Assembly: GCF_001308875.1 (NCBI RefSeq)
Contig: NZ_KQ465106.1
Coordinates: forward strand, 1 to 64,000
Source: Lysinibacillus sp. ZYM-1
GTDB lineage: Bacteria > Bacillota > Bacilli > Bacillales_A > Planococcaceae
DNA length: 64,000 bases
Direction of reading: 5' to 3'
Position numbers and translations under genes: made by a program. Shown here one piece after another: positions 35,691-46,089 of the stretch. How positions within the stretch are numbered: the first letter of the stretch is position 1; the number at the start of each line of letters is the position of its first letter. Below the pieces are notes generated by a model. That model searched no databases. It had not been told where the DNA came from and worked only from the letters and a program-made list of their open reading frames with translations.

Positions 35691-36517
35691 GTTTGACTCC
35701 TTTCTATAGAACGGCTATTCATAAAATTCATGAGTTTTTTTTGTCAGTTCACATTTATAAATAGTGGATACTGAGGTCACCTCTTTTATCTTGGCGTACC
35801 AATCAACAACTTAAGAATTTACAATGGCATGGTTCAATATGAAACATAAATCTTGAAGTTGATTGGTCTAATGCAAGCGTTAGCAAAATCAAGGATTTGT
35901 GCAATCGTTTCACATACGTACATGTTTATTGACGATTGTCACATCTTGTCGTTGTTTGCACATTGGATTATACGCCCTGTTTTTAAGAAAAAACATAATT
36001 TTGTTATGAAATTGATAGTAAAGATACATTGAATTTGAACATTTTTTGAACAAAAATCGTTATTTTAGTATTGGTATTTAAAGGTTTTGTTCATTAAACA
36101 CTGTGGAAACGTTGAAAATACTGGGTTCTTCATGTTTAACTAAGTAAATAGTTTTTTTTATGAAAAATAGTATTTCACATTTTGGACGCTGTTTTGTAAT
36201 AAAATCAACATCTAATCGGACGTGATAATATTTTTTATTTGCCTTTTTTAAATAAAAGGAGTAGATACAAAGGTATTTCGTGGAAACATAAGGATGAACT
36301 ATCAATCAAAGGAATGAGTGACAAGGGAATAAATGGGAGGTATTATTAATTATGTTAATATAATAACCGGTTTTCTTTATTATACATATATTTACATATT
36401 TATGTTCTATTTGAAAAACAAAAGCAAACTAAGAATAGTCCTAGTTTGCTAGTATGGTAGAAATTTTTTATGATACTGAGCAAGATGTGTATTGAATAAG
36501 CATTTTTCACCTTTAAG
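35691..36517. other. Qox control region and gene-free stretch
   Basis: No credible gene. It contains a TATAAT -10 on the minus strand (35967-35972) for qoxA, with a weak -35, and a TTGTG-N9-CACAT dyad at 35897-35915 in the leader that loosely resembles a Rex site. A terminator for the DUF2785-like gene lies at 36423-36450. The rest is AT-rich. Confidence 0.5.
36408..36450 (-). terminator. Terminator of the DUF2785-like gene
   Basis: On the minus strand AGCAAACTA pairs with TAGTTTGCT and is followed by TTTGTTTTTC. Confidence 0.7.
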
Positions 36518-37360
36518 TCAGTCACCAAGCTTTAGCCATTTGGCTACTTGTCCATAAATCGTATTTTGTAGTTTAAGGGCTTTATTATTCATTTTTAAAG
36601 AAAAATACAATGTTTTCATGAAGTTTAATGTACAAGTACGCCCGCTAAAAAAGCTTTTATTATAACCCTGCGTCATTAAATGCATTTCAAATTTATCGAA
36701 GGCCTGTTCAACAAATTCAATCAATGCTTCCTCTGAGTAATTTTGTTGCAATAAAGCATCCACTATGTTGATTAAACGCTCCTCTTCATCATTAACATAA
36801 ACAGTGTCTTTCCAAGTGACAAGCTTCAGTGCATGTAAAATGGAAGGGGCATATTGTAAATCGAATTTTGGATGTTTAATGGTCATGACAGCTAAATCAG
36901 CACCGTGTGAAATACTATGAGCCCATCCTTTATCTTGAACGTAACCTCTTGTATCTTGCTCTAACAATAAATAGCGTCCAATTTTTTTAAAGAACTTCTG
37001 CAATTCTTCTTCCTTTAAAACAAGCAACTCAGCATCTTTTGCAAGTAGGCCTGCAACAAGCAATGCAGAAAATGATCTTGTAAAGACGCTGTCTGTTGAT
37101 GTTTCTCCAATATGTAAATATAAGAATTCCTCACTTGTTGCTGTTTCAAATAAAAATTGTAATTGATGCTTGCTCAATAGATTATCGCTCAATAAATCAA
37201 TAAACGTACGATAAATTAAATGATCACGTAATTCAGCATCAACTGAACCGATGTATGCTAGCATTTCTTGTAATAGCCATTCTCCTTTGTCCAGCATTAA
37301 TGTCTGACGTTCATGTAGTGTCATTGTAGAAAAAGATTGTAATGTTTCTTTTAAAATCAT
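36518..37360 (-). CDS. DUF2785-like helical protein
   Basis: A protein of about 280 residues, all helical, soluble. It contains GYVQDKGWAHSISHGADLAVMTIKHP, the hallmark DKGW.HS..H.AD segment of DUF2785 proteins, whose function is unknown (HEAT-like fold suspected). The start is uncertain: ATG 37360 follows GGAGG by 11 nt, and in-frame ATGs exist at 37381/37378 and an ORF opening at 37420. Single gene with its own terminator. Confidence 0.75.
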   Translation of the reverse strand: MILKETLQSFSTMTLHERQTLMLDKGEWLLQEMLAYIGSVDAELRDHLIYRTFIDLLSDNLLSKHQLQFLFETATSEEFLYLHIGETSTDSVFTRSFSALLVAGLLAKDAELLVLKEEELQKFFKKIGRYLLLEQDTRGYVQDKGWAHSISHGADLAVMTIKHPKFDLQYAPSILHALKLVTWKDTVYVNDEEERLINIVDALLQQNYSEEALIEFVEQAFDKFEMHLMTQGYNKSFFSGRTCTLNFMKTLYFSLKMNNKALKLQNTIYGQVAKWLKLGD

Positions 37361-37587
37361 GTTTGAGTGAGCCTCCATCATAAGGTTTGTTCTATATATT
37401 ATAGCTCCTTTTCTTAGCAAATCGACAAATTTGCAACCCTAATGCTTGCTGTATAGACAGCCTTTCTAATTCAATCGATTGTACAAACACTTCATTATTA
37501 GGTTGTTGTTATAATATTAATTCCAGAAACTATAGAAAGTTGTTATGATAGAAACGCAACAAAATGGAAAAGCTTATATGTGAGTAA

Positions 37588-37614
37588 CAAAAAAGACATA
37601 CCGTTAAGTATGTC
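37588..37614 (-). terminator. Terminator of the 154-residue hypothetical gene
   Basis: GACATAC TTAACG GTATGTC on the minus strand followed by TTTTTTG. Confidence 0.8.
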
Positions 37615-37623
37615 TATCTCTAC

Positions 37624-38088
37624 CTATATTATGACCGCTGATTTTATACCGATGGGCCATTCAATCAATGAGTGCTGGTTTGTCTTTAGCTCGACGAGAA
37701 TATTGGTATTTTTTATTGCATCAATGAGCCACTCACTATAATGCTGATTTGGCACAGGATGTTGTAAAATTTGATGCATATCTTTTTTATCAACATGTAA
37801 CAGCTTGTAATTACATTCGATGTTTACTTTTTGAGGAATGATGGAAAGAGTTTCATTTTGATGTCCAAGTGAAATAGAACCAGGAATTGTTCCATGAATA
37901 CGTAAAAGATAAGTGCTAGCTTCTTGTGTGTATACGTCTATTTTTGTGCGTGTTAAAAATTCAAATTCGATCGGATTATCTTGAATAGGTCCGTCTGTTG
38001 TAGAAAATGAAATGACTTTAATCGATAATGCCTCGAATGCAGGTGAGATACAATGATCAAATTCAGTGATTGTATCTAGTAATTGCAT
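37624..38088 (-). CDS. Hypothetical protein, 154 residues
   Basis: I do not recognise this protein. It is soluble, beta-rich in the middle (FLTRTKIDVYTQEASTYLLRIHGTIPGSISLG) and helical at the end (HYSEWLIDAIKNTNIL). No signal peptide. ATG 38088 is 8 nt after AAGGAG. It is divergent from the TPR-protein gene across a 210-bp AT-rich intergenic region. Confidence 0.6.
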   Translation of the reverse strand: MQLLDTITEFDHCISPAFEALSIKVISFSTTDGPIQDNPIEFEFLTRTKIDVYTQEASTYLLRIHGTIPGSISLGHQNETLSIIPQKVNIECNYKLLHVDKKDMHQILQHPVPNQHYSEWLIDAIKNTNILVELKTNQHSLIEWPIGIKSAVII

Positions 38089-38298
38089 GTATTCCACTCC
38101 TTGTTAAGAACTTGATTTTCTTGATGCAGACAACTATGGAGAATGTCTGCAAGTTGTAATAAATTTTAGACTATTGTAATTATAATACAATTTATTACAA
38201 AATATGAATGTTAAAGCAAAATTTTTTTGTAAAAAATAAGAAACTTGTGGATTTTTTTAGTAAATGAAATGGAAAATAGAACTGAAGAGGTGAGGGAA

Positions 38299-39282
38299 AT
38301 GACAAAGCGTAAGCGTCATGTCATTAAACATGACAATATTGTTGTTTTTCCAGGCGCTGTCCAAACTTTAATACGTGAAGGGCATATGTTTGCTGAAAAT
38401 TATCAATATGAAAAAGCTGTTGCAAGTTTTGAAAAGGCATTTATATATGAAACTGGCGATGAATTTGCGCTTAGTGCCTATGCCTTTGCTTTATATGAAT
38501 TAAAGGATTATGACAAAGCAAAAAGCATTTGTGAGCAGCTTTTTGCTATGGGCACGACGATGTATGTTGAAGTCATGGAATTGTACATTACAATATGTAT
38601 GCAGATGAAGGAATACCATCAAGTAGAAACGTTGATCACAACCCTTCTTGAAGAGAGTGTACTGCCAAGTGATCAAGTTGAAAAATTCGAACGTTTAAAA
38701 AGTCTCAATAGAGAAGTATCTAAAAACCTTGAAAAAAAAGAAAATGTGCAACAGCTCATAGAAGAGCAGGAATATGAGCTGACAAACTTTTGTGCACTAA
38801 CAGCCAATGAGCAATCTATTAAATTACATCGTCTTATGGATACTAATGTAAGACAATTAAAAACTGCGTTGCAAGAAATTATTGAAAGTGCAACGATTCA
38901 CCCTTTTGTCCAAAGTTTGGCTTTAATTTTATTAGTCGAACAAGAAGTTTCAATTGATATTACGATTTCAAAATTAGGGCACTCAAAAAACATAAACCCT
39001 GCTCAACTAGTTTTGCCTAATCAGTTACCGCAATATGGTGAAATAAAAAATCTGGTTGAAAATAAGTTGGCACAAGACCCGACCACGTTGGAAATGGTAC
39101 AATATTTAATGGCGAAACATGCCATTGTCACATATCCTTTTGAATGGCATCCATTTGAAGCCGAAGATGTAGCCTATAGTTATATAGATTTTGTATTATC
39201 AATGCTAGGAAATGTGCAAGAAATGGACTATGAAATCGTAGAGTTTTTACAAATGTTAGAAAAGCTAACAGAACTACATTAG
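38299..39282 (+). CDS. Tetratricopeptide-repeat protein
   Basis: A 327-residue soluble protein. Residues 25-110 contain TPR units (AENYQYEKAVASFEKAFIYETGDEFALSAYAFALYELKDYDKAKSI, here only described in outline), then a coiled, acidic middle and a helical C-terminus. It lies just upstream of tig, as a TPR protein does in many Bacilli, but with its own transcription unit: a promoter for tig lies after it. The role is probably protein-protein interaction; the partner is unknown. ATG 38299 is 6 nt after AGAGGTG; an upstream in-frame GTG or ATG has no site. Confidence 0.75.
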   Translation: MTKRKRHVIKHDNIVVFPGAVQTLIREGHMFAENYQYEKAVASFEKAFIYETGDEFALSAYAFALYELKDYDKAKSICEQLFAMGTTMYVEVMELYITICMQMKEYHQVETLITTLLEESVLPSDQVEKFERLKSLNREVSKNLEKKENVQQLIEEQEYELTNFCALTANEQSIKLHRLMDTNVRQLKTALQEIIESATIHPFVQSLALILLVEQEVSIDITISKLGHSKNINPAQLVLPNQLPQYGEIKNLVENKLAQDPTTLEMVQYLMAKHAIVTYPFEWHPFEAEDVAYSYIDFVLSMLGNVQEMDYEIVEFLQMLEKLTELH

Positions 39283-39294
39283 GTATGAAATAAG

Positions 39295-39322
39295 TTGAAA
39301 CTATACACATCTATGTTATACT
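39295..39322 (+). promoter_or_regulatory. Sigma-A-type promoter of tig
   Basis: TTGAAA (39295-39300), a 16-bp spacer, and TATACT (39317-39322) preceded by TG (extended -10). Confidence 0.65.
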
Positions 39323-39405
39323 AAAATGGTTGTCAAAATCGTAGTTACGAATGAATTGTCTAACATCATAAACTAACTTGATTATTTATTTGGAGGTATT
39401 TATAC

Positions 39406-40695
39406 ATGTCAGCAAAATGGGAAAAACAAGAAGGTAATATCGGTACTCTTACAATTGAAGTACCTGCTGTGGAAGTAGATGCAGCAATGGACCAAGCGTT
39501 CAAAAAAGTTGTAAAACAAATTAATGTACCAGGTTTCCGTAAAGGTAAAATGCCTCGTAAAATGTTTGAACAACGTTTTGGTATCGAATCTTTATACCAA
39601 GATGCATTAGAAATTATCGTTCCAGATTCTTATGCAAAAGCAATTGATGAAGCTGGAATTATGCCAGTTGATTATCCAGAAATCTCTGGTACAGAAAACT
39701 TTGTACATGGTCAAGATTTCTCATTCACTGCACAAGTAACAGTGAAACCAGAGCCAAAACTGGGTGACTACAAAGGTCTAGAAGTAGCTAAACTTCCAGT
39801 TGAAGTAACTGATGAAGAAGTAGATGCACAAATTCAAGATCAATTAGCTCGTAAAGCTGAACTTGAAATTAAAGAAGACGAAGCAATCGTTGACGGTGAT
39901 ACTGCAGTGATCGATTTCGAAGGTTTCGTTGGTGAAGAAGCTTTTGAAGGTGGTAAAGGTGAAGACTATCCACTAGAAATCGGTTCAGGTTCTTTCATTC
40001 CTGGGTTTGAAGAGCAATTAACAGGTGTGAAAGCTGGCGAATCTAAAGATGTAGTTGTTACATTCCCAGAAGAATACCATGCAGCTGAATTAGCAGGTAA
40101 AGAAGCTACTTTCAAAGTAACAGTGAAAGAAGTTAAAACAAAAGTTCTTCCTGAGTTAAATGATGAATTCGCAAAAGAATTAGATCCAGAAGTGGAAAGC
40201 GTAGAAGCTTTACGCACTAAAATTAAAGAACAAACTGCAGCACAAAAAGTAGCAGAATCTGATGCAGCTCTTCGTGATGAGCTAGTTGAAAAAGCTGCTG
40301 AAAATGCTGAATTTGAAGTACCAGCAGGTATGATTAACTCTGAAACTGATCGTATGTTACAAGAGTTTGGTCAACGTCTACAAACTCAAGGTATGAACTT
40401 AGATCTTTACTACCAATTCTCAGGTCAATCAGAAGAAGACTTACGTGGTCAAATGAAAGAAGAAGCAGAAAGCCGTGTACGTGTATCTTTAACACTTGAA
40501 GCTATTGCTGAAGCTGAAAAAATTGAAGCAACTGAAGCGGATATTGAAGCAGAATTAGAAAAAATGGCTGCTCAATTCAACATGACAAAAGATCAAATTA
40601 CAGGTGCTTTAGGTGGTACAGCAGTACTAGAAAACGACATCAAAATCCAAAAAACAGTTGAATTTTTAGTAGAAAACGCTAAAATTACTGAATAA
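39406..40695 (+). CDS. tig: Trigger factor, ribosome-associated chaperone and prolyl isomerase
   Basis: A 429-residue protein of full family length. The N-terminal ribosome-binding signature is [14 protein letters not shown] (about residues 43-56), the central FKBP-type PPIase domain spans about 160-245 ([33 protein letters not shown]), and the C-terminal arms are acidic and helical. It binds L23 at the exit tunnel and protects nascent chains. SD GGAGG precedes the ATG, and codon use is biased to highly expressed codons. Followed by a strong terminator. Confidence 0.97.
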   Translation: MSAKWEKQEGNIGTLTIEVPAVEVDAAMDQAFKKVVKQINVPGFRKGKMPRKMFEQRFGIESLYQDALEIIVPDSYAKAIDEAGIMPVDYPEISGTENFVHGQDFSFTAQVTVKPEPKLGDYKGLEVAKLPVEVTDEEVDAQIQDQLARKAELEIKEDEAIVDGDTAVIDFEGFVGEEAFEGGKGEDYPLEIGSGSFIPGFEEQLTGVKAGESKDVVVTFPEEYHAAELAGKEATFKVTVKEVKTKVLPELNDEFAKELDPEVESVEALRTKIKEQTAAQKVAESDAALRDELVEKAAENAEFEVPAGMINSETDRMLQEFGQRLQTQGMNLDLYYQFSGQSEEDLRGQMKEEAESRVRVSLTLEAIAEAEKIEATEADIEAELEKMAAQFNMTKDQITGALGGTAVLENDIKIQKTVEFLVENAKITE

Positions 40696-40724
40696 TATTT
40701 TGTGTGTAATTAGATAGCTAAAAG

Positions 40725-40759
40725 AAAACAAGGTACGGCATTAAACCGTGCCTTGTTTT
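40725..40759 (+). terminator. Terminator of tig
   Basis: AAAACAAGGTACGG and CCGTGCCTTGTTTT pair almost perfectly. Confidence 0.88.
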
Positions 40760-41225
40760 ATCACATCAACTAATCAAATCAGTCCCCTTAAAGTTTAGTA
40801 CGACTCACTTTATACTTCACTTATACATAGTATTGTTTTTATTTTTACACGATGCTAATTTAACTTCATTCTGTAAGGTCATAATAAGCCATTTACAATA
40901 ATATATCTTCGAATGAAAAAAGCCTTGGTAGATGAATGTAGTAGATTTATAAATAAAAAGCTATGTAGCTGATCGAGATATCAGTAGTTGATGGCAGCTA
41001 GAATCTTATGTGTCAGTAGTGAAGAACCGAGACCTTAGCACAACGAAAGGTTACGAAGCAAATGGGTTCCTGAAAAATATGCTGCAGACGGCAAAAGAAG
41101 AAAACAACATGACTTTGCGTTATAATCTACTTGCATGAATGCGAAGGCGTAAATGATGCAGACAATTTATTTGATAAAGGTTCAATAATCTTGTAAGATT
41201 GTTGCTTGAATAGGGGTGAAACATA
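40760..41225. other. Interval between tig and clpX with a possible gene relic
   Basis: A 47-codon open stretch (40996-41136) reads like protein (KNRDLSTTKGYEANGFLKN then TAKEENNMTLRYNLLA). It has a stop just before it and no start codon with an SD. It may be the eroded 3' end of a lost gene, but I cannot name it. The clpX promoter must lie after about 41140. Confidence 0.35.
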
Positions 41226-42497
41226 TTGTTCAAATTTAATGATGAAAAAGGCAATTTAAAATGCTCTTTCTGTGGAAAACCACAAGAACAAGTACGTAAA
41301 TTAGTGGCAGGTCCTGGTGTGTATATTTGTGATGAATGTATCGAGCTTTGTTCAGAAATCGTTGTAGAGGAACTTGGTGTAGAAGAGGAAATCGAATTCC
41401 AAGATATCCCAAAACCAAAAGAGATCCTAACGATTTTAGATGAGTATGTAATTGGACAAGAGCGTGCTAAAAAAGCATTAGCAGTTGCGGTTTACAATCA
41501 CTATAAACGCATCAATACAAATAGTAAAATTGATGATGTTGAACTGGCAAAATCGAACATTGTGTTAATCGGCCCAACTGGTAGCGGTAAAACATTATTA
41601 GCTCAAACGTTAGCACGTATATTAAATGTTCCATTCGCCATCGCGGATGCTACTTCCTTAACTGAAGCAGGATATGTTGGTGAGGACGTTGAAAATATTT
41701 TATTAAAGTTAATCCAATCAGCAGATTATGATATCGAACGCGCTGAAAAAGGTATTATCTATATTGATGAAATCGATAAAGTTGCACGTAAGTCAGAAAA
41801 TCCATCCATTACACGTGATGTTTCTGGCGAAGGTGTTCAACAAGCACTTCTTAAAATTCTAGAAGGAACAGTTGCGAGTGTTCCGCCACAAGGTGGCCGA
41901 AAGCATCCTCATCAAGAGTTTTTACAAATCGATACAACCAATATTCTATTCATTGTTGGTGGAGCATTTGATGGCATTGAATCCATCATTAAACGTCGCC
42001 AAGGTGAAAAAATAATTGGATTTGGTTCGGATCCGAATATAGTGGACGTAGATGAAGGTTCTATCATGTCTAAGCTGATTCCTGAGGATTTACTGAAATT
42101 TGGTCTAATACCAGAGTTCATTGGTCGATTACCAGTACTTGCGAGTCTAGAGCAATTAAATGAAGCAGCACTAGTACAAATTTTGACGGAGCCTAAAAAT
42201 GCGCTGGCTAAGCAGTATCAGAAAATGCTTGAACTAGATGGTGTTGAGCTTGAGTTTGATGAAGGTGCTCTTGCAGAAATTGCGAAGGAAGCAATTGAGC
42301 GTAAAACAGGTGCACGTGGTCTTCGTTCAATAATTGAGTCAACGATGCTTGATGTAATGTACGAACTGCCTTCACGTGAAGACGTAAAAAAATGTATCAT
42401 TACTGCAAAAACAATTACGGATAAAGAAAAACCGAAATTGCTTCTTGAAGATGGCACTGAACTCGATGAAGGTAGCGACACAAAAACTTCAGCATAG
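41226..42497 (+). CDS. clpX: ATP-dependent Clp protease ATP-binding subunit ClpX
   Basis: A 423-residue AAA+ unfoldase. The N-terminal zinc-binding domain has CSFC and CDEC (residues 13-41). Walker A is GPTGSGKT (about 117-124), Walker [10 protein letters not shown], the pore and sensor motifs follow, and [13 protein letters not shown] lies in the small domain. It delivers substrates to ClpP. The TTG start at 41226 is supported by GGGGTGAAAC upstream and by the family N-terminus MFKFN(D/E)EKG. It is followed by its own terminator, so it is not cotranscribed with lon. Confidence 0.97.
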
Positions 42498-42540
42498 CGT
42501 ATAGATTTGGCTGTCTACCGTTATGAGATAAAGAGTAATT

Positions 42541-42588
42541 AGCTGACTTCGATTGTGCAATTTTCGCACATATCGACAGTCAGCTTTT
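42541..42588 (+). terminator. Terminator between clpX and lonA
   Basis: AGCTGACT-TCGA-TTGTGC and GCACAT-A-TCGAC-AGTCAGCT fold into a long interrupted stem, followed by TTTTT. Confidence 0.85.
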
Positions 42589-42726
42589 TATTCATTTTTA
42601 CATACTAGCCAACTGACTTGTAGAAATTTTTGGCTCGTTTCAATAACTAGTGTGAATCAGTTTTTTAAACACATACTAGTAGCGCGGGATGTGAACATGA
42701 AAATTTTGACGGAGGTGAATACCCGC

Positions 42727-45051
42727 ATGGTAACCATACAAAAAACAACAAATGTACCATTATTGCCTTTACGTGGACTTTTAGTATTCCCATCGATGGT
42801 GTTACATATTGATGTGGGTAGAAATCGTTCTGTAGCGGCGCTAGAACAGGCAATGTTAGAGGACCAGATGATTTTATTGGTAACACAAAAGGAAATGCAC
42901 GATGAACAACCAGAAGAACAAGATCTATATGCGATTGGTACAATGGCTTATGTCAAACAAATGTTAAAATTACCAAATGGTACGTTGCGAATTTTAGTTG
43001 AAGGAGTTGCTCGTGCTTCTTGGGAAAACTATCGTGCGTTAGAAAATTATACAGTTGTTGATATTGACATTAAAGAAGAGACGATGGATAAAGATGTAGA
43101 AACGCAGGCTTTAATGCGTACACTATTAACGTACTTTGAAAAATATGCTAAATCCTCTAATAAAATAACAGCCGAAACCATTAATACTGTAGCGGATATT
43201 GAGGAACCAGGACGTTTAGCAGATATTATCGCATCACATTTACCATTTAAAATTGCAGATAAGCAAGAAGTGTTGGAAATGCTCAATGTGAAGAAACGAC
43301 TCGATCACTTAATTATCCGTTTACATGATGAGCAAGAAGTATTGGATCTTGAAAAAAAGATTAATTCAAAAGTAAAACAATCAATGGAGCGTACGCAAAA
43401 GGAATATTATTTACGTGAACAGATGAAGGCTATCCAAACAGAGCTTGGAGACCGTGAAGGGAAAACGGGTGAAGTCGCAGAATTACGTAAACGTATAGAC
43501 GAAGCTGGTATGCCTGAGTCGACAAAAGAAGTGGCACTGAAAGAATTAGATAGATATGAAAAAATTCCAGGTGCTAGTGCTGAGAGTGGTGTTATTCGGA
43601 ATTACATCGACTGGCTAATCTCATTACCTTGGACAAATGCAACAGAGGATCGGATGAATATCGATCATGCTGAGAACATTTTGAATCGTGATCATGATGG
43701 ATTAGAAAAAGTTAAAGAACGGGTTCTTGAATATTTAGCTGTCCGTCAGCTGAAAAATTCGCTCCGTGGACCAATACTTTGCCTAGCGGGACCACCAGGA
43801 GTAGGGAAAACCTCATTAGCTCGCTCCATTGCAGAGAGCTTAGACCGTAAGTTTATTCGTATTTCGTTAGGTGGGGTTCGTGATGAATCTGAAATTCGTG
43901 GTCACCGTCGTACGTATGTAGGAGCTATGCCAGGTCGTATTATCCAAGGGATGAAAAAAGCTGGTACCATTAATCCGGTATTTTTATTAGATGAAATTGA
44001 TAAAATGTCTAATGACTTTAGAGGGGATCCTGCTGCAGCAATGCTAGAAGTTTTAGACCCTGCGCAAAACAATACATTTAGTGATCACTATATTGAGGAG
44101 TCTTATGATCTATCAAATGTGCTATTTATTGCCACTGCTAATGATTTAAGTAGTATCCCTGGGCCATTATTAGACCGTATGGAAGTTATTTCTATAGCAG
44201 GCTATACAGAAATTGAAAAAGCACAAATTACGAATAATCATTTAATTCCTAAGCAACTGAAAGAACATGGTTTGAAAAAAACGCAAGTTATTATTAAGGA
44301 TGAAGCGGTAATTGATATTATACGTTATTATACACGTGAGGCAGGGGTACGTGGCTTAGAACGTCAAATTGCTACGCTTTGTCGTAAAATTGCTAAGATA
44401 ATTGTCTCTGGTGAGAAAAAACGAGTAACAGTTAACTCGAAATCATTACAAGAATTACTTGGTAAACATCGTTTCCGCTATGGACAGGCTGAAAAAGAAA
44501 ATCAAATAGGTGTTGCTACAGGTCTTGCTTATACAACAGTTGGTGGTGACACATTACAAATTGAAGTATCCTTAACACGTGGAAAAGGGAAATTGCAACT
44601 AACAGGTAAGTTAGGCGATGTCATGAAGGAATCTGCTCAAACAGCATTATCCTATGTTCGAACAAAAATGGAACAGCTGGAAGTCGATTCAGAATATTTC
44701 GATACTCATGATATTCATATTCACGTTCCAGAAGGGGCAGTTCCAAAAGATGGACCATCTGCAGGTATTACAATGGCGACAGCTATTGTTTCCGCTATTC
44801 TAAACCGCCCGATTCGCCGTGAAGTGGGGATGACAGGCGAGATCACGTTACGTGGTCGAGTACTACCAATTGGTGGTTTGAAAGAAAAAACATTAAGTGC
44901 TCACCGTGCAGGATTAACGACTATTATTTGTCCAAAGGATAATGAACGCGATATAGAAGATATTCCTGACAGTGTCCGTGAGCAACTTACATTTAAACTA
45001 GTGTCATCGGCTGATGAAGTATTAGCCTATGCACTGGACGGAGGTATTTAG
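42727..45051 (+). CDS. lonA: ATP-dependent protease La
   Basis: A 774-residue protein, the usual LonA length. The N-terminal substrate domain opens [23 protein letters not shown]. Walker A is GPPGVGKT (about residue 355), Walker B FLLDEIDK, and the catalytic Ser is in [12 protein letters not shown] (about 680) with its Lys in [12 protein letters not shown]. It degrades misfolded and regulatory proteins. ATG 42727 is 9 nt after GGAGGTG; an ORF extension to 42553 runs through the clpX terminator and is rejected. A dyad (ACTAGTGTG at 42646-42654 with CACATACTAGT at 42670-42680) precedes it and may be regulatory. No lonB gene lies between clpX and lonA, unlike B. subtilis. Confidence 0.97.
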   Translation: MVTIQKTTNVPLLPLRGLLVFPSMVLHIDVGRNRSVAALEQAMLEDQMILLVTQKEMHDEQPEEQDLYAIGTMAYVKQMLKLPNGTLRILVEGVARASWENYRALENYTVVDIDIKEETMDKDVETQALMRTLLTYFEKYAKSSNKITAETINTVADIEEPGRLADIIASHLPFKIADKQEVLEMLNVKKRLDHLIIRLHDEQEVLDLEKKINSKVKQSMERTQKEYYLREQMKAIQTELGDREGKTGEVAELRKRIDEAGMPESTKEVALKELDRYEKIPGASAESGVIRNYIDWLISLPWTNATEDRMNIDHAENILNRDHDGLEKVKERVLEYLAVRQLKNSLRGPILCLAGPPGVGKTSLARSIAESLDRKFIRISLGGVRDESEIRGHRRTYVGAMPGRIIQGMKKAGTINPVFLLDEIDKMSNDFRGDPAAAMLEVLDPAQNNTFSDHYIEESYDLSNVLFIATANDLSSIPGPLLDRMEVISIAGYTEIEKAQITNNHLIPKQLKEHGLKKTQVIIKDEAVIDIIRYYTREAGVRGLERQIATLCRKIAKIIVSGEKKRVTVNSKSLQELLGKHRFRYGQAEKENQIGVATGLAYTTVGGDTLQIEVSLTRGKGKLQLTGKLGDVMKESAQTALSYVRTKMEQLEVDSEYFDTHDIHIHVPEGAVPKDGPSAGITMATAIVSAILNRPIRREVGMTGEITLRGRVLPIGGLKEKTLSAHRAGLTTIICPKDNERDIEDIPDSVREQLTFKLVSSADEVLAYALDGGI

Positions 45052-45055
45052 AAAA

Positions 45056-45637
45056 ATGAAAGTCCATAATGTCGAAATGGTCATTAGTGCGGTAAGGCCA
45101 GACCAATATCCAGAAGATGGACTGCCAGAATTTGCATTAGCTGGTCGTTCAAATGTAGGGAAATCTTCCTTCATTAATCGAATGATCGGACGTAAAGCTT
45201 TAGCACGTATTTCATCTAAACCTGGTAAAACACAAACCCTTAACTTTTATAAAATCGAAGAGCAATTATTTTTTGTAGACGTTCCGGGTTATGGTTATGC
45301 AAAGGTTTCGAAGTCAGAGCGTGAAGCGTGGGGGAAAATGATTGAGCGTTACTTTACAGGGCGTCAAGAACTGAAAGCAGTTGTACAAATTATTGATTTA
45401 CGTCATCCTCCAACGGCTGATGATCGCATGATGTATGATTTTTTAAAGCATTATAATATTCCTTGCATTGTTATTGCAACGAAGGCAGATAAAATTCCAA
45501 AAGGTAAATGGGATAAGCATAAAAAAATTGTCAAAGAGACATTGGAGATGGAAAAAAATGATCCACTTATTGTCTTTTCTTCAGAATCGGGTCTTGGTTT
45601 TGAAGAGGCTTGGCGAACTATCGAAAATAGAATGTAA
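45056..45637 (+). CDS. ysxC: Ribosome-assembly GTPase YsxC/EngB
   Basis: A 193-residue TrmE-Era-EngA-EngB-type GTPase: G1 GRSNVGKS (about residues 31-38), G2 Thr region [14 protein letters not shown]3 DVPGYG, G4 TKADK. It is needed for 50S subunit assembly. ATG 45056 is chosen 4 nt after the lonA stop, with GGAGGT inside the end of lonA; coupled expression with lonA is conserved in Bacilli. Confidence 0.96.
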   Translation: MKVHNVEMVISAVRPDQYPEDGLPEFALAGRSNVGKSSFINRMIGRKALARISSKPGKTQTLNFYKIEEQLFFVDVPGYGYAKVSKSEREAWGKMIERYFTGRQELKAVVQIIDLRHPPTADDRMMYDFLKHYNIPCIVIATKADKIPKGKWDKHKKIVKETLEMEKNDPLIVFSSESGLGFEEAWRTIENRM

Positions 45638-45686
45638 AAAAAGCATCTACTTGTTCTAATGTTTAGGACTGTAGATGCTTTTTATT
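45638..45686 (+). terminator. Terminator of lonA-ysxC
   Basis: AAAAAGCATCTAC and GTAGATGCTTTTT form a 13-bp stem right after the ysxC stop. Confidence 0.88.
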
Positions 45687-45772
45687 TTTCAGAATAAAGC
45701 TATGTAGAAAATTGGGGAATATGCTTGAGGAATTAAATAATTGGTCGATAAAGTAGATAGGAGGTGGACTGT

Positions 45773-45946
45773 ATGGATATAGCAGCTTTATCAATATCGA
45801 TGAATCAAGCAACACTTATGCAAAATGTATCACTGGCTGTAACAAAACAAGCAATGGAGATGCAACAGCAAAACACAGAACAATTAGTTGAAATGTTAGA
45901 TGCTCCACATCCGACAGCTGGACATACAATTGATGTTCAGGTCTGA
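45773..45946 (+). CDS. yjfB: YjfB-family small protein
   Basis: A 57-residue protein (MDIAALSISMNQATLMQNVS ..., ending HTIDVQV) that matches the YjfB family, often annotated as putative motility proteins. ATG 45773 is 6 nt after AGGAGGTGG; the in-frame GTG at 45764 lies in the SD. It stands alone between ysxC and the exported-protein genes. Confidence 0.8.
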   Translation: MDIAALSISMNQATLMQNVSLAVTKQAMEMQQQNTEQLVEMLDAPHPTAGHTIDVQV

Positions 45947-46089
45947 GCAGACAAGGTAGCTTTAATTGAAAGCTACCTCTATTTTTAAAGTTAGTGATCG
46001 TGATAGAAATTGTAACTTTTTGAATGAGAAAAACTACCAATAATACGATATACTATTTATTACTAATATTTAGTAGGGAGGCAGGATTT

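Noticed and set aside
36078-36305. 75-codon minus-strand ORF upstream of qoxA
   Set aside because: No SD, AT-rich composition, no recognisable domain; it lies in the control region.
42553-42726. 58-codon N-terminal extension of lonA
   Set aside because: It runs through the clpX terminator; the ATG at 42727 has the SD and gives normal Lon length.
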